A stretch of 36,470 nt of DNA from Clostridiales bacterium DTU036 (lineage in GTDB: Bacteria > Bacillota > Clostridia > Peptostreptococcales > Acidaminobacteraceae). This document shows, piece by piece, positions 8,534-20,183 of this stretch. Numbering within the stretch: position 1 is the stretch's first letter; every line of letters begins with the position of its first letter. Below the pieces are notes generated by a model. The model had not been told where the DNA came from. It saw only the letters and a list, made by a program, of their open reading frames with translations, and did no database searches. The stretch covers positions 13,259 to 49,728 of the forward strand of contig LFTD01000036.1 of NCBI GenBank assembly GCA_001512625.1, read 5' to 3'. The translations under genes and the position numbers were made by a program.

Positions 8534-9937
8534 ATGAAAAAAGAAAGAGAATCATGGGGATCGCGGATAGGTTTTGTTCTGGCTGCGGCAGGATCTGCTA
8601 TAGGCCTTGGAAACATCTGGAGGTTTCCCTATATTACCGGTGAAAACGGTGGCGGAGCCTTCCTGCTCATTTATTTATTTTTTACCTTTGCAGTAGGTGT
8701 TAGTGTAATGACTTCAGAGTTTATTCTTGGTCGGAGCTCCAAACTGTCTTCAGTAGGAGCTTTTAAATCCAAGGATAGGTCTTGGACTTTTGTTGGTGTC
8801 CTGGGTGTTCTTACTCCGTTTTTAATCATGGGTTATTACCCAGTAATAGGAGGTTGGTCTCTAGCCTATATGGTCAAGTCTCTAACTGGCCTACTTAAGT
8901 CCCCTGATATGGTTGACTCCTTTGTGGGCCTAATCTCAGGGACTTGGGAACCCCTAATATGGATGCTTATATATCTTGCTATGAATGCTGTTATTATTGC
9001 AAGGGGAGTAAATAAAGGGATTGAGAAGGCTTCGGTTGTTCTCATGCCTACTTTATTTGTATTATTGATCATCATTATAATTAAGGGACTTACTTTACCA
9101 GGCTCAGGTGCAGGCTTAACCTTCCTACTAAAACCAGATTTTTCTCAGGTAAGACCCAGCTCCTTCCTAGCGGCTTTGGGGCAGGCCTTTTTCTCTCTAA
9201 GTCTGGCCATGGGAGTTATGACTACCTATTCCTCCTATCTCGGAGAAGAAGAGTCTCTGCCAAAGAATGCTTTAATTATCTCCACCATGGACTTTTCTAT
9301 TGCTCTGATGGCAGGCCTAGCTCTTTTCCCAGCTTTATTTGCCTTTGGTCTAGAGCCAACTCAGGGACCTGGTCTAGTATTTATGGTAGTGCCTAGAATC
9401 TTCCAGGAAATGGGAGCTGTTGGCCCCATCTTTAGCTTTATCTTCTTTGCAGCCCTAATGGTTGCAGCTCTGACTTCCTCTATGTCTCTACTAGAAGTTG
9501 TTGTTAGTTATCTCATGGATGAGAGAGGAATGGAGAGAAGGAAGGCCACCTGGTTATCTGCAACTGCTATGTTTGTTGTCTGTATTATGGCCTCCCTTAG
9601 CCAAGGCCCCTTGGCAGACGTGACCCTCTTTGGCCTAGGCACCCTAGACTTCTTAGATACCATTACAGATAAGATTTTCCTAGCTGTGGGCGGTGCTCTA
9701 ATAAGTATCTTTGTAGGCTGGAAGTTGGATAAAGATTTTCTTTATAACCAGTTTACCAATAATGGCAAGAGCGCCACTGGCTTTTTCAACATCTGGTATA
9801 ACCTTGTTAAATTTGTTATTCCTGTACTGGTAGCAGTCGTTGCTATATCTGGAATCCTGTCTATCGAGCAAACAGGTGTCATGGTTACTGGACTGGTTGT
9901 AATCGCTGTTCTAGCTATTTTTTCTAAAAAATTGTAG
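8534..9937 (+). CDS. Neurotransmitter:sodium symporter (NSS/SNF) family transporter
   Basis: WGSRIGFVLAAAGSAIGLGNIWRFPYITGENGGGAFLLIYL is the NSS signature; about 11 TM. Confidence 0.95.
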   Translation: MKKERESWGSRIGFVLAAAGSAIGLGNIWRFPYITGENGGGAFLLIYLFFTFAVGVSVMTSEFILGRSSKLSSVGAFKSKDRSWTFVGVLGVLTPFLIMGYYPVIGGWSLAYMVKSLTGLLKSPDMVDSFVGLISGTWEPLIWMLIYLAMNAVIIARGVNKGIEKASVVLMPTLFVLLIIIIIKGLTLPGSGAGLTFLLKPDFSQVRPSSFLAALGQAFFSLSLAMGVMTTYSSYLGEEESLPKNALIISTMDFSIALMAGLALFPALFAFGLEPTQGPGLVFMVVPRIFQEMGAVGPIFSFIFFAALMVAALTSSMSLLEVVVSYLMDERGMERRKATWLSATAMFVVCIMASLSQGPLADVTLFGLGTLDFLDTITDKIFLAVGGALISIFVGWKLDKDFLYNQFTNNGKSATGFFNIWYNLVKFVIPVLVAVVAISGILSIEQTGVMVTGLVVIAVLAIFSKKL

Positions 9938-9943
9938 TAATAA

Positions 9944-9974
9944 AGAGAAGCCTGAACCTAGGCTTCTTTTTTTT
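9944..9974 (+). terminator. Rho-independent terminator
   Basis: agaagcct gaacct aggcttct followed by ttttttt. Confidence 0.85.
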
Positions 9975-10061
9975 GCAAAAATGTTGATAATTTTGATTGA
10001 AGCGAATGATGTGGTAAGCTTTGGGGTAGTGATAAATAGATTAGTATTTAAGAGGATTTAT

Positions 10062-10925
10062 ATGGTAAGAATAATAACTGATTCTTCTGCGGACTTAAGA
10101 CCAGAAGAGTATATTGAGTTAGGAGTAAGCCCCCTTTATTTAATTATCAATCAGGGTGAGCGGGAATTTAGAGATGGCCAGGATATTTTTGGAAGGGATC
10201 TATTTAGGGGACTAGCAGAGGGCAGGAATTATAGTTCTGCCCAGGTTCCGGTTTTTGATTATCTCAAGCTTTTTAATAGTCTAGCTTCCCAGGGCCATGA
10301 CTTTATTTATCTTTCAATTTCTTCGGGTATTTCAGGCAGCTTTGAGACAGCTAGCCTAGCTATGGAAGCAATTAAAGAAGGTTATCCTGAGGTTAGAATG
10401 GCAGTGGTTGATTCCCGTGGGGCTTCGGTGGGGCAGGGGCTTATTGTAAGAAAGCTAGCAGAGGCTGCAAAAAAGGAGAAAAGCTTTGAAGAGCTTATGG
10501 AGCTGGCGGTCTTTCTCCAAAGCCATATCAAGCATGGATTAATAGTGCCGGACCTAAACCACCTATCAAAAGGGGGCAGGCTCTCAAAAAGCCAGGTGGT
10601 GCTAGGAAATTTAATGGGAATTATCCCCCTTATAGAGTTTGACTCCCAGGGCAACCTCTATGTTTTAGACAAAATCAGGGGCAGGAAAAAAGCCCAGAGA
10701 TTTTTCCTAAACAAGGCCTTAAAGGATAATCCTGGGCTTGATGAGATTAATATAGTCTATACCGATGAAGAGTCCAGAGATAGCTTCTTAAAAGAGGTCC
10801 AGGAGCTAATGCCTGGTGTTAAAGTAGAGGACTGGGAGCTGGGCTGCGCCATTGGCCTTCACACTGGGCCTGGAGCCCTAGGCATTGCCTACTTAGACAA
10901 AAACATACCTGATAAGTTTATTTAA
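10062..10925 (+). CDS. DegV family (fatty-acid-binding) protein; start at ATG 10062
   Basis: MVRIITDSSADL..., YLSISSGISGSFETASLA, VVDSRGASVGQGLIV, LSKGGRLS. Confidence 0.93.
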   Translation: MVRIITDSSADLRPEEYIELGVSPLYLIINQGEREFRDGQDIFGRDLFRGLAEGRNYSSAQVPVFDYLKLFNSLASQGHDFIYLSISSGISGSFETASLAMEAIKEGYPEVRMAVVDSRGASVGQGLIVRKLAEAAKKEKSFEELMELAVFLQSHIKHGLIVPDLNHLSKGGRLSKSQVVLGNLMGIIPLIEFDSQGNLYVLDKIRGRKKAQRFFLNKALKDNPGLDEINIVYTDEESRDSFLKEVQELMPGVKVEDWELGCAIGLHTGPGALGIAYLDKNIPDKFI

Positions 10926-11544
10926 GGCTAGGAGGGAAGCTATCCTCCATATCGGTCAGCTCAAAGATATCATCACCAGGCTTTAGTACATGCATAACCC
11001 ACTGCGCTTTAATCTCCCAGAGATTGGCCTGAACAGAAAAGGGATTCCAATCCTCAATATCAAAAATTCTCTGCCAGCTAGAAGTTATTTCATCTTCAAA
11101 GAGCTGGTAGAGTTTTTTATTTTTATCTAGTAGTAGTTCAAAGGAATTACTAATACCATGCTTATTTAGCTCCTTAAGATATCTCTTTTCATCCTCGCTA
11201 TCAGAGGGTAGATATAGGTTGTTAAGTACAAAGTCCCACTTAGTTCCATCAAAATACAAAACCTGGTCTCTGGGTACTCTAAGGGCGTAGACCAGCTCCT
11301 TTTCTATGGGCTTGAGGCAGTTTTCCTTACTGACAGAGCACCAGATGGGATAGGCTACATCTTTAGGTCTTTCCACTATCTTTTCAGCTAGACTGGTAAA
11401 GTGGGAGTATTTGTCTAGGAAGAAATCTGCTATATCCCCCATATGGAGTTTAATGTAAATCTCCTTGTTGGTTATCCTACCCTTTTGCTCTAGCTCATAT
11501 AGGGAATTCTCGTGTTGTCTGGTGTAGAGATGGATGTAATCCAT
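10918..11544 (-). CDS. DUF3841-like protein
   Basis: LYTRQHENSLYELEQKGRI...; W-rich C-terminus WNPFSVQANLWEIKAQWV. 8-nt convergent overlap with the degV 3' end. Confidence 0.7.
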   Translation of the reverse strand: MDYIHLYTRQHENSLYELEQKGRITNKEIYIKLHMGDIADFFLDKYSHFTSLAEKIVERPKDVAYPIWCSVSKENCLKPIEKELVYALRVPRDQVLYFDGTKWDFVLNNLYLPSDSEDEKRYLKELNKHGISNSFELLLDKNKKLYQLFEDEITSSWQRIFDIEDWNPFSVQANLWEIKAQWVMHVLKPGDDIFELTDMEDSFPPSLK

Positions 11545-11642
11545 AGTGACCTCCTGATTAGATGTATTTAGTGGATTCTTACCCCTTTATTAGGCTCTTA
11601 TAAACCTGATAAGAATGCTATAATTAATAGTTAGCAGTATGG

Positions 11643-11666
11643 TATAATAAATCAAACAAATGTTCG
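11643..11666 (+). promoter_or_regulatory. -10 element and LexA/DinR (SOS) box upstream of uvrB
   Basis: TATAAT at 11643-11648; CAAAC-AAAT-GTTCG at 11653-11666 matches CGAAC-N4-GTTCG with one mismatch, 9 nt before the uvrB ATG. Confidence 0.7.
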
Positions 11667-11675
11667 AGGAGTATT

Positions 11676-13634
11676 ATGGAGTTTAAAGTTCATGCCCCCT
11701 TTGAGCCTACGGGTGACCAGCCCCAGGCTATTGCAGGGCTAATTGATAGCATAAATAGAGGTAATAAGTACCAGACCCTAATGGGGGTAACGGGTTCAGG
11801 AAAGACCTATACCATGGCAAAGATTGTAGAAGGCCTACAAAGGCCCACCCTGGTTCTGGCCCATAATAAAACCCTGGCTGCCCAGCTGGCAGCTGAGTTT
11901 AAGGAGTTTTTCCCAGACAATGCTGTGGAGTTTTTTGTCAGCTACTATGACTATTACCAGCCTGAAGCCTATGTGCCAGGCCTGGATCTTTATATAGAAA
12001 AGGATAGCAGCATCAATGATGAGATTGATAAGCTGCGCCACTCGGCTACTGCAGCCCTTCAGGAAAGAAAGGATGTGCTAATAGTGGCCTCGGTTTCATG
12101 TATCTATGGACTGGGGAGTCCTGTTGACTACCAAAATCTTGTGCTTTCCCTAAGGCCTGGCATGGTTAAGACAAGGGAGGAGATTATAAGTAGACTGGTC
12201 GATATCCAGTACAAGAGAAATGACTTTGACTTTAAGAGGGGAACCTTTAGGGTTAGAGGAGATATAATCGAGATTATTCCAGCCAACAAGGAAGAAAACG
12301 CCTATAGGATAGAGCTCTTTGGAGATGAGATAGACTCCATCTCTGAGGTCCAGGTTCTAACTGGAGAGTGGATTGGCAGTAGGGACCATATAGCTATTTT
12401 TCCCGCCAGCCACTTTGTAACCGATAAGGCAAATGTAGAAAGAAGCCTTGTTGAGATTGAAAGGGAGCTAGAAGAAAGGGTGGCCTTCTTTAGGGACCAT
12501 AACAAGCTCCTAGAAGCCCAAAGGATAGAGGAGCGCACCCGCTATGACATGGAGATGCTTAGAGAAATGGGTTTTTGCTCGGGTATTGAAAACTACTCCA
12601 GGATTCTTTTAGATAGACCCCCAGGATCTAGGCCCTTTACCCTTTTAGACTACTTTCCCGATGACTTTTTAATGCTAATAGATGAGTCCCATGTTACCCT
12701 GCCCCAGGTCAGAGGCATGTATGGAGGAGATAGATCAAGAAAGTTAAATCTAGTAGACTATGGTTTTAGGCTGCCCTCGGCTCTGGATAATAGGCCTCTA
12801 AACTATGATGAGTTTTTAAAGGTTATTGGCCAGACTCTTTTTGTCTCTGCTACTCCTGGCCCCTTTGAGAAGGAACATACCCAGCACCAGGAAGAGCAGA
12901 TTATAAGACCAACAGGCCTTCTTGATCCTGAGGTAGAGCTCAGACCCACAGAGGGCCAGATGGATGATCTATTTGGTGAAATTATGAAGAGGGCTGAAAA
13001 AAATGAAAGGGTCCTTGTTACAACCCTGACCAAGCGCATGGCAGAGGACCTTACTGACTATCTCAAGGAGCTAGGAGCCAAGGTCACCTACATGCACTCG
13101 GATATAGACACCATTGAGCGGATGAAAATAATAAGGGATCTAAGACTTGGCCATGTGGATGTTCTGGTGGGAATAAACCTCCTCAGGGAGGGCCTGGACA
13201 TTCCGGAGGTTTCACTGGTGGCAATACTTGATGCAGATAAGGAAGGCTTTCTAAGAAGTGAAACTTCACTGATCCAGACCATAGGCCGGGCAGCTAGAAA
13301 TAGCCAGGGTAAGGTTATCCTATATGGAGACAGTGTTACTGGCAGCATGGAAAGGGCCATGGAGGAAACAAATAGACGTAGGGAGCTTCAAAAGGATTAT
13401 AATGACCTGCATGGCATAATCCCTAAGAGTATAGAGAAGGATGTAAGGGATGTCCTGGCTGCTACTAAGAAGGAAAGTGCTCCATCCTCCTTTAAAGAAC
13501 AGATAAAAGCTATGGATAAAAAAGAGCGGCTTGCCGAGCTAGAACTTGCTATGTTCAAGGCTGCCAATGAGCTGGATTATGAAAAGGCTATTGAGTTTAG
13601 AGACGCAATCGAGGAGCTTGAAAGGAAAAGATGA
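11676..13634 (+). CDS. uvrB: Excinuclease ABC subunit B
   Basis: [32 protein letters not shown]-terminal UVR motif [20 protein letters not shown]. Confidence 0.98.
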   Translation: MEFKVHAPFEPTGDQPQAIAGLIDSINRGNKYQTLMGVTGSGKTYTMAKIVEGLQRPTLVLAHNKTLAAQLAAEFKEFFPDNAVEFFVSYYDYYQPEAYVPGLDLYIEKDSSINDEIDKLRHSATAALQERKDVLIVASVSCIYGLGSPVDYQNLVLSLRPGMVKTREEIISRLVDIQYKRNDFDFKRGTFRVRGDIIEIIPANKEENAYRIELFGDEIDSISEVQVLTGEWIGSRDHIAIFPASHFVTDKANVERSLVEIERELEERVAFFRDHNKLLEAQRIEERTRYDMEMLREMGFCSGIENYSRILLDRPPGSRPFTLLDYFPDDFLMLIDESHVTLPQVRGMYGGDRSRKLNLVDYGFRLPSALDNRPLNYDEFLKVIGQTLFVSATPGPFEKEHTQHQEEQIIRPTGLLDPEVELRPTEGQMDDLFGEIMKRAEKNERVLVTTLTKRMAEDLTDYLKELGAKVTYMHSDIDTIERMKIIRDLRLGHVDVLVGINLLREGLDIPEVSLVAILDADKEGFLRSETSLIQTIGRAARNSQGKVILYGDSVTGSMERAMEETNRRRELQKDYNDLHGIIPKSIEKDVRDVLAATKKESAPSSFKEQIKAMDKKERLAELELAMFKAANELDYEKAIEFRDAIEELERKR

Positions 13635-16453
13635 AAGATCGAATCTTTGTAAAGGGTGCTAAGGAGCACAACCTTAAAAATATAGATGTGCATATACCAA
13701 GAAATGAGCTGGTGGTAATCACTGGCCTGTCGGGCTCTGGAAAGAGCTCCCTGGCCTTTGATACTATTTATGCCGAAGGACAAAGGCGCTATGTAGAAAG
13801 TCTTTCTGCCTATGCCAGGCAGTTTCTAGGTCAGATGGAAAAACCTGATGTTGAACTTATTGAGGGGCTCTCACCAGCAATCTCAATCGACCAAAAATCA
13901 ACCTCTAAGAATCCCCGCTCCACTGTGGGGACTATAACTGAAATCTATGACTACCTGAGACTTCTCTATGCCAGGGTGGGAATCCCCCACTGTCCAGTTT
14001 GTGGTATCGAGATATCCCCTGCCATTTTGGATGAGGTAGTGGACCAGATTATGGAGCTTGAAGTAGGCACCAGGATCTATGTCCTGGCTCCAGTTATAAG
14101 GGGTAAGAAGGGAACCCATGTCAAAATCTTTGAAGCCTTGAGAAAAGACGGTTTTGCCAGGGTCAAGGTCAACGGAGAACTAAGAGACCTCCAAGAAACA
14201 ATAGAGCTAGAGAAGAATAAGAAGCATGATATCAGCGTTGTAGTTGATAGACTGGTAATTAAAGAGGATATAGTAAGTAGGCTGACAGACTCTATTGAGA
14301 CTGCCCTTGAACTTGAAGAAAACATGGTGATAATTGAGGTTCAGGGCCAAGGGGAGAAGATCTTTAACATGAATTTTTCCTGCCCCGAACATGGCCAGGG
14401 AATCAATGAGATGGAGCCTAGGAGTTTTTCTTTTAATGCTCCCTTTGGAGCCTGTGAGAAATGCAAAGGACTTGGTTTTCTTCAGGAACTTGACCCTGAG
14501 CTGATTATTCCTGATAGGAGCCTTTCGATAGATAAGGGAGCTATTTTGCCTATGAAGAATGTCAAGGCTGGCACCTACCATGGGACCCTTATTAGGAACC
14601 TTTTAAAGGGCACTGGCTATGACACCAAGACCCCAATAGAAGATTTTTCTGAGGAGGCTTTAAATAGGCTCTTCTGGGGTGAGGCAGGTAGGCAGGTGGA
14701 TATTGAGTATGAATCCAGCCGCTATGGCAGGAGGGTGGTAAAGACCCAGCTTGAAGGGATTATGCAAAACCTCCAGCGCAGGTACCATGAGACCAGATCT
14801 GGCTACATGCGGGATGAAATAGAAAACTATATGGCTGAGATTCCCTGTTCTTCCTGTGGAGGCAAGCGGCTTAAGCCCGAGGTTTTAGCTGTAACTATAG
14901 GGGGCAAAAATATCTACGAGCTAACCTCCATGAGTGTGGGAGATATCAGGGACTTTTTCACTGAACTTGTCCTTGAAGAACCCAGGGCCAGTATTGCAGA
15001 GCAGATTGTAAAAGAAATCAAGGCCAGACTAGACTTTCTTATAGATGTGGGACTTGACTACCTGACTTTAGCTAGAAGGGCAGGATCCTTATCGGGAGGG
15101 GAGAGCCAGAGGATAAGGCTGGCCACCCAGATAGGTTCAGGCCTAACAGGGGTCCTTTATATCCTAGACGAGCCCAGCATCGGACTCCACCAGAGGGATA
15201 ATAAGAGGCTTCTAGGAACCCTTAGAAACCTAACTGATCTTGGAAATACCCTGATAATTGTGGAGCACGATGAGGAAACCATTGAGTCCGCCGATTATAT
15301 CCTGGATATAGGACCAGGGGCAGGTGAATATGGAGGCCATGTAGTGGCAGAGGGTCCCATAGAAGATATTGTAAAGGTGGAAGAGTCTATCACAGGCCAG
15401 TTTATATCTGGTAAGAGAAGGATTGAAGTGCCCAGTGAGAGAAGAAAGCCATCGGGCTATATCAAAGTTAAGGGTGCCCAGGTTAATAATCTAAAGAACA
15501 TAGATGTTGATTTTCCCCTAGGTGTCTTTACCTGTGTAACAGGAGTTTCAGGCTCCGGTAAGTCAAGCCTGGTTAATGAGATTTTCTATAAAGCTATGCA
15601 TAGGAATGTCTATAGAAATCTTTCAATAAAGCCTGGACCCTATAAGAGCATTGAAGGCTGGCAGCAGATTAATAAGGTAATTGCCATAGACCAGTCTCCA
15701 ATTGGCAGGACCCCCAGGTCCAATCCAGCCACCTACACCAAGGTCTTTGACCCAATTAGGGACCTTTTTAGTGAGCTTCCAGAGTCTAAGAAGAGGGGCT
15801 ATAATAAGGGCCGCTTCTCCTTTAATGTTAAGGGGGGGAGGTGTGAGGCCTGTAAGGGGGATGGTATTAATAAGATAGAGATGCACTTTCTACCAGATAT
15901 CTATGTCAAGTGTGAAACCTGTAAGGGCAAACGCTATAACAGAGAGACCCTGGAGGTTAAGTACAATAACAAGAGCATCTATGATGTTTTAGAGATGACA
16001 GTTAGTGAGGCCCTGGTTTTCTTTGAAAACCATACCATGATTAAAAGAAGGCTTCAGACCCTGCAGGATGTGGGACTTGGCTATATAAAACTAGGTCAGC
16101 CCTCTACCCAGCTTTCCGGTGGAGAGGCTCAGAGGGTTAAACTAGCCTCTGAACTCTCTAAAAGAGATACGGGTCGGACTCTATATATCCTAGATGAGCC
16201 AACAACTGGCCTCCATATGGCCGATGTGGAGCTCCTTATTAAGGTTCTTCAAAGGCTAGTGGATGGAGGCAACAGCCTGATTGTAATAGAGCACAATTTA
16301 GATGTTATTAAGTCAGCTGACCATATAATTGACCTGGGGCCTGAAGGGGGCCACAGAGGAGGAGAGCTGGTGGCAGTGGGTAGCCCTGAGGAAGTGGCTA
16401 GGATCCCAGGTTCCTATACAGGTCAGTTTTTAAAGGATATGCTAAGTGTTTAA
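13631..16453 (+). CDS. uvrA: Excinuclease ABC subunit A
   Basis: [47 protein letters not shown]; zinc-finger CXXC motifs; duplicated ABC domains. Confidence 0.98.
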   Translation: MKDRIFVKGAKEHNLKNIDVHIPRNELVVITGLSGSGKSSLAFDTIYAEGQRRYVESLSAYARQFLGQMEKPDVELIEGLSPAISIDQKSTSKNPRSTVGTITEIYDYLRLLYARVGIPHCPVCGIEISPAILDEVVDQIMELEVGTRIYVLAPVIRGKKGTHVKIFEALRKDGFARVKVNGELRDLQETIELEKNKKHDISVVVDRLVIKEDIVSRLTDSIETALELEENMVIIEVQGQGEKIFNMNFSCPEHGQGINEMEPRSFSFNAPFGACEKCKGLGFLQELDPELIIPDRSLSIDKGAILPMKNVKAGTYHGTLIRNLLKGTGYDTKTPIEDFSEEALNRLFWGEAGRQVDIEYESSRYGRRVVKTQLEGIMQNLQRRYHETRSGYMRDEIENYMAEIPCSSCGGKRLKPEVLAVTIGGKNIYELTSMSVGDIRDFFTELVLEEPRASIAEQIVKEIKARLDFLIDVGLDYLTLARRAGSLSGGESQRIRLATQIGSGLTGVLYILDEPSIGLHQRDNKRLLGTLRNLTDLGNTLIIVEHDEETIESADYILDIGPGAGEYGGHVVAEGPIEDIVKVEESITGQFISGKRRIEVPSERRKPSGYIKVKGAQVNNLKNIDVDFPLGVFTCVTGVSGSGKSSLVNEIFYKAMHRNVYRNLSIKPGPYKSIEGWQQINKVIAIDQSPIGRTPRSNPATYTKVFDPIRDLFSELPESKKRGYNKGRFSFNVKGGRCEACKGDGINKIEMHFLPDIYVKCETCKGKRYNRETLEVKYNNKSIYDVLEMTVSEALVFFENHTMIKRRLQTLQDVGLGYIKLGQPSTQLSGGEAQRVKLASELSKRDTGRTLYILDEPTTGLHMADVELLIKVLQRLVDGGNSLIVIEHNLDVIKSADHIIDLGPEGGHRGGELVAVGSPEEVARIPGSYTGQFLKDMLSV

Positions 16454-18251
16454 GGTTCCAGACAATATTAATAAGCAACTAGAGCGGGTGCCCCAAAGTC
16501 CTGGTGTCTACCTTATGAAGGATGGCCTGGGCAAGATTATCTATGTGGGCAAGGCCAAAAAACTAAAGAATAGATTAAGCTCCTACTTTAGGGCTGTGGA
16601 GAGCCATCCTGTAAAGACCAAGGCCCTGGTAATAAATACCAGGGAGTTTGAGTACATTCTCACCAACAGTGAGGAGGAGGCGCTGCTATTAGAGGCCAAC
16701 CTAATCAAGGCCCACCAGCCTAAGTTTAATGTGCTTTTAAAGGATGATAAGAGCTATCCCTACGTTCTTCTTACAGAGGAGAAGTTTCCCAGGCTTTTTA
16801 AGGTCAGGGGCCTTGATAAGAGGGGGACCTGCTTTGGGCCCTTTACATCTGATTTTGATGTTAACAAGGTGCTGGAGGCCCTCCACTCAGTCTATCCCAT
16901 CAGAAAATGCCACCTGCCCCTTGATAGGATTACTAGGCCCTGCCTTTACTACCACATGGGCATGTGCCTGGCTCCCTGCGCCTTTCCAGAGCTCAAGGAG
17001 GATTATGATAGGGCGGTGGAGCTAATCCGTGTTTTTTTTAAGGACAAGCGTCAGCCTCTTATTGAGCGTCTTGAAACTAAAAGGGATGAAGCGGCAGCTA
17101 GGCTGGACTTTGAAGGAGCAATAATTCTTAGAGACCAGATAGAGGCTGTAAAGAGGCTTTCTCTCCACCAGCAGCTTAGCCAGCTTAGGGCCGATGATAT
17201 GGACTATATTTCCTTTTCCGAAAAGGAAGATAGGATCTGTATTACGATTTTTATGCGCAGGGATGGTAAGCTAATTGATAGGGAGAACCATGTCTTTGAT
17301 AACCTTCTTGAGAAGGATAGGGGAGAGACCCTTCAGGAGTTTATTATTCAGTACTACCAGGAGGCTACCTTTATACCAGGGGAGCTGGTGGTAGAAGAGA
17401 TTGCTGAGAAGGAGCTGGTCAGTAATTACCTAAGAGAGGTCTCTGGCCATAGGGTGGAAATCACTAGGCCAATAAAGGGACAAAAAAAGGAGATGCTGGA
17501 GCTGGTCAGGAGAAATTCCTGGGAGTACCTGCATAAGTTTTCTGAAAAGATTGACAAGGAGCAGCTGGAAAAAGAAGAGCTGGACCTTATTCTCTATACC
17601 ATTTTCTCAAAGGAAATTAGGAGGGTAGAGGCCTACGATATCTCCCATCTTTCTGGGACCTTTACTGTGGGCTCCATGGTGGTTTATGAGGATGGAAAGA
17701 AGAAACCTTCTGATTACAGGAGGTTTAGGATCATCCATGATAAGGGAAATAGCGATGTGGACTCCATGGAGGAGATGCTGACAAGAAGACTTAAAAGAAT
17801 TCATGAAGAGGGCTTTGGAAAGAAGCCCGACCTCCTACTAATAGATGGTGGTATCCACCAGGTTAGGGCTGTGGAGAAGGTTCTAAAAGAGCTGGAGCTG
17901 GACCTGGAGGTTTGTGGTATGGTTAAGGATGACAAGCACAGGACCCAGGGGCTTTATGTGGATGGACAGAACATTCCTCTAGATAAGTCCTCAGCCCTCT
18001 ATAGGTTCATCTACAAAATCCAAGAGGAGGTCCACCGCTTTGCTATTAGTTATCATCATAAGCTTAGAGGCAGGGGCCTAGAAGCCTCTGTTCTAACAGA
18101 GATACCAGGGATAGGGGAAAAAAGAAAAAAAGAGCTCCTAAAGCATTTTAAGTCCTTGGAGAAAATAAAGAAGGCCAGTATTGAAGAGCTAGCTCAGGCA
18201 GATGGCATTAGTGAAAGACTTGCTGAAGATATATATAAATTTTTTAGGTAG
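16446..18251 (+). CDS. uvrC: Excinuclease ABC subunit C (GTG start overlapping uvrA)
   Basis: [36 protein letters not shown] domain, UVR motif, HhH C-terminus. Confidence 0.97.
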   Translation: MFKVPDNINKQLERVPQSPGVYLMKDGLGKIIYVGKAKKLKNRLSSYFRAVESHPVKTKALVINTREFEYILTNSEEEALLLEANLIKAHQPKFNVLLKDDKSYPYVLLTEEKFPRLFKVRGLDKRGTCFGPFTSDFDVNKVLEALHSVYPIRKCHLPLDRITRPCLYYHMGMCLAPCAFPELKEDYDRAVELIRVFFKDKRQPLIERLETKRDEAAARLDFEGAIILRDQIEAVKRLSLHQQLSQLRADDMDYISFSEKEDRICITIFMRRDGKLIDRENHVFDNLLEKDRGETLQEFIIQYYQEATFIPGELVVEEIAEKELVSNYLREVSGHRVEITRPIKGQKKEMLELVRRNSWEYLHKFSEKIDKEQLEKEELDLILYTIFSKEIRRVEAYDISHLSGTFTVGSMVVYEDGKKKPSDYRRFRIIHDKGNSDVDSMEEMLTRRLKRIHEEGFGKKPDLLLIDGGIHQVRAVEKVLKELELDLEVCGMVKDDKHRTQGLYVDGQNIPLDKSSALYRFIYKIQEEVHRFAISYHHKLRGRGLEASVLTEIPGIGEKRKKELLKHFKSLEKIKKASIEELAQADGISERLAEDIYKFFR

Positions 18252-18259
18252 GAGAAGAG

Positions 18260-18877
18260 ATGAAGGGACTTTGGATTTCTTTTGAAGGTGGAGAAGGAAG
18301 TGGTAAGACCAGTCTAATAGAAGGACTGGTAAAAAAGCTAGAGGAGAGGGGCCTAAGCTACATGGTGACTAGAGAGCCCGGCGGGGTACCCCTAGCAGAA
18401 AGAATTAGAGATGTCATCATGACCAGGTCTGAGACTCCAATGGACCCTATGACTGAGGCTATTCTTTTTGCTGCCTCAAGAAGACAGCACCTGGTTGAGA
18501 AGGTCCTACCTGGCCTTGAGGCCGGTAAGATAGTTCTGATGGATAGGTATGTGGATTCTTCAATTGTCTATCAGGGCTATGGCAGGGGACTAGGAATGGA
18601 AAAAATAAGGGAGCTAAATCTTTTTGCCACTGAAGGACATATGCCGGACCTGACCTTTTACTTGGATCTGGATCCCGAGGAGGGCCTTAGAAGGATTCAT
18701 AGGAACCAAAGGGAGGTTAATAGGCTGGATGAGGAGGGTCTTGATTTTCATAAAAAAATCAGGGAGGGCTACCTGATCTTAAGTAAGAAGGAAAAGAGAA
18801 TCCACAAGCTTGATGCCAGTAAGAGCTTAGAAGAGCTTACCATGGAGGTTTGGCAGATAATAAAGGGCCTTTTATGA
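18260..18877 (+). CDS. tmk: Thymidylate kinase
   Basis: [52 protein letters not shown]. Confidence 0.97.
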   Translation: MKGLWISFEGGEGSGKTSLIEGLVKKLEERGLSYMVTREPGGVPLAERIRDVIMTRSETPMDPMTEAILFAASRRQHLVEKVLPGLEAGKIVLMDRYVDSSIVYQGYGRGLGMEKIRELNLFATEGHMPDLTFYLDLDPEEGLRRIHRNQREVNRLDEEGLDFHKKIREGYLILSKKEKRIHKLDASKSLEELTMEVWQIIKGLL

Positions 18878-19080
18878 TGGAAGACAGGGGCTCTTTTACA
18901 GTGGAACTTAGTGTTATGATTTTAGCTGTTTTCTTTGTGGTTCTGAGTTTTATATCTCTGACCAGCCTTGCATATAAGGGGCTCTATGAACCTGGTAGCC
19001 AGGCCCATGCCTATGAAGAGGCCTTTTTAAAGAAGATTGAAAACCTCCGCCATGAAAAGGTACTTAGGGAGGAGAGATAG
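18874..19080 (+). CDS. Small TadE-like pseudopilin-type membrane protein
   Basis: [34 protein letters not shown]: prepilin-like Gly cleavage site, Glu at +5, hydrophobic segment. ATGA overlap with tmk. Confidence 0.6.
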   Translation: MMEDRGSFTVELSVMILAVFFVVLSFISLTSLAYKGLYEPGSQAHAYEEAFLKKIENLRHEKVLREER

Positions 19081-19081
19081 G

Positions 19082-19106
19082 AGACCAGTTGCTGGTCTTT
19101 TTTTTA
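19082..19106 (+). terminator. Rho-independent terminator after uvrBAC-tmk-TadE-like operon
   Basis: agaccag ttg ctggtct tttttttt. Confidence 0.85.
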
Positions 19107-19156
19107 TGTACAAGAGCAACTTTCTAGTGTAGGATGGACATAGAAAAGAGGTTATT

Positions 19157-20035
19157 ATGGACAAGAAAAAAGCTCTTTTACTGGCACTACTGGCTCAGGT
19201 TCTTTGGGGGATATTGCCACTTTACTGGAAGATCCTAGCCTTTATTCCACCCTACCAGATCCTGGCCCAGCGCATGGTCTGGTCCCTGGTTATGCTCCAC
19301 CTAGCTATTTATTTTATAAAGGGTAGGGGTTATTCTAGGAAGCTGATTAGGGATAGGAGCCACTGGAGGGGAAGTGCTCTTGGTGGTATTTTTGTTACTG
19401 CTAACTGGTTTATTTATATTTGGGCTGTCAACTCGGGCTTTGTCTTAGAGTCTAGCCTGGGCTACTATATCCTGCCCCTTATGACGGGGCTTCTTGCCCT
19501 GCTATCAGGCGAGAAACTAAGAAGGGTGCAGTGGGTTGCCTATGGTCTGGCGGCCGTTGGAGTTGTTATTTCAACCCTAGCACTAGGAAGATTTCCCTGG
19601 GTGGCCCTACTACTCTCAGGAACCTTCACAGTGTTTACCTACCTAAAGCGGGAGAGCCCTCTAGATTCCTTAGATTCTCTTTACACAGAGACCCTTTTTG
19701 TTGCTCCTGTGGCCCTTATTTTTCTAGTCTACTGGGAGTTTACTGGCCAAGGTATAAGTGGAAATTTTAGCTCCTTGAACTGGCTTCTCTTATCAACTAC
19801 GGGGATTGTAACTGCCCTCCCCCTACTTCTTTTTGGATATGGAGCCAAGGAGCTGTCTTTAAATATTAATGCCTTTATCCAGTATATTTCTCCAAGCTTT
19901 ACCTTTCTTCTAGGAGTCTTTGTTTTTAAAGAGGAGTTTGATCTTTTGAGGCTTGCTTCCTTTGTCTTTATCTGGCTGGGAGTCTTGGTATTTACCAGGG
20001 ACCAGATAAGAAGGGGAAGGAAAAAAGAAGCCTAG
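19157..20035 (+). CDS. rarD: RarD-type EamA/DMT family transporter
   Basis: ALLAQVLWGILPLYWKILAFIPPYQILAQRMVWSL; NWFIYIWAVNSGFVLESSLGYYILPL; multiple TM. Confidence 0.9.
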   Translation: MDKKKALLLALLAQVLWGILPLYWKILAFIPPYQILAQRMVWSLVMLHLAIYFIKGRGYSRKLIRDRSHWRGSALGGIFVTANWFIYIWAVNSGFVLESSLGYYILPLMTGLLALLSGEKLRRVQWVAYGLAAVGVVISTLALGRFPWVALLLSGTFTVFTYLKRESPLDSLDSLYTETLFVAPVALIFLVYWEFTGQGISGNFSSLNWLLLSTTGIVTALPLLLFGYGAKELSLNINAFIQYISPSFTFLLGVFVFKEEFDLLRLASFVFIWLGVLVFTRDQIRRGRKKEA

Positions 20036-20183
20036 TTTCTTTTTCTTTTTTAGATAAATTGATGGGACAACCTTAAAAACAGTGATTTGCTACCCCTGGT
20101 TTACAAATTGGACAGTCAGCTTTATAGATTGCAACTAAGCCAGGGACTATACTGATCTTAGAAAATATAAAGGAGGTTCCACT

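Noticed and set aside
14207-14581. 124-aa minus-strand ORF inside uvrA
   Set aside because: Antisense to a clearly conserved coding region, with no recognisable domain; typical spurious ORF.
19531-19770. 79-aa alternate-frame ORF inside rarD
   Set aside because: Wholly within the rarD coding frame, no domain or start signal.
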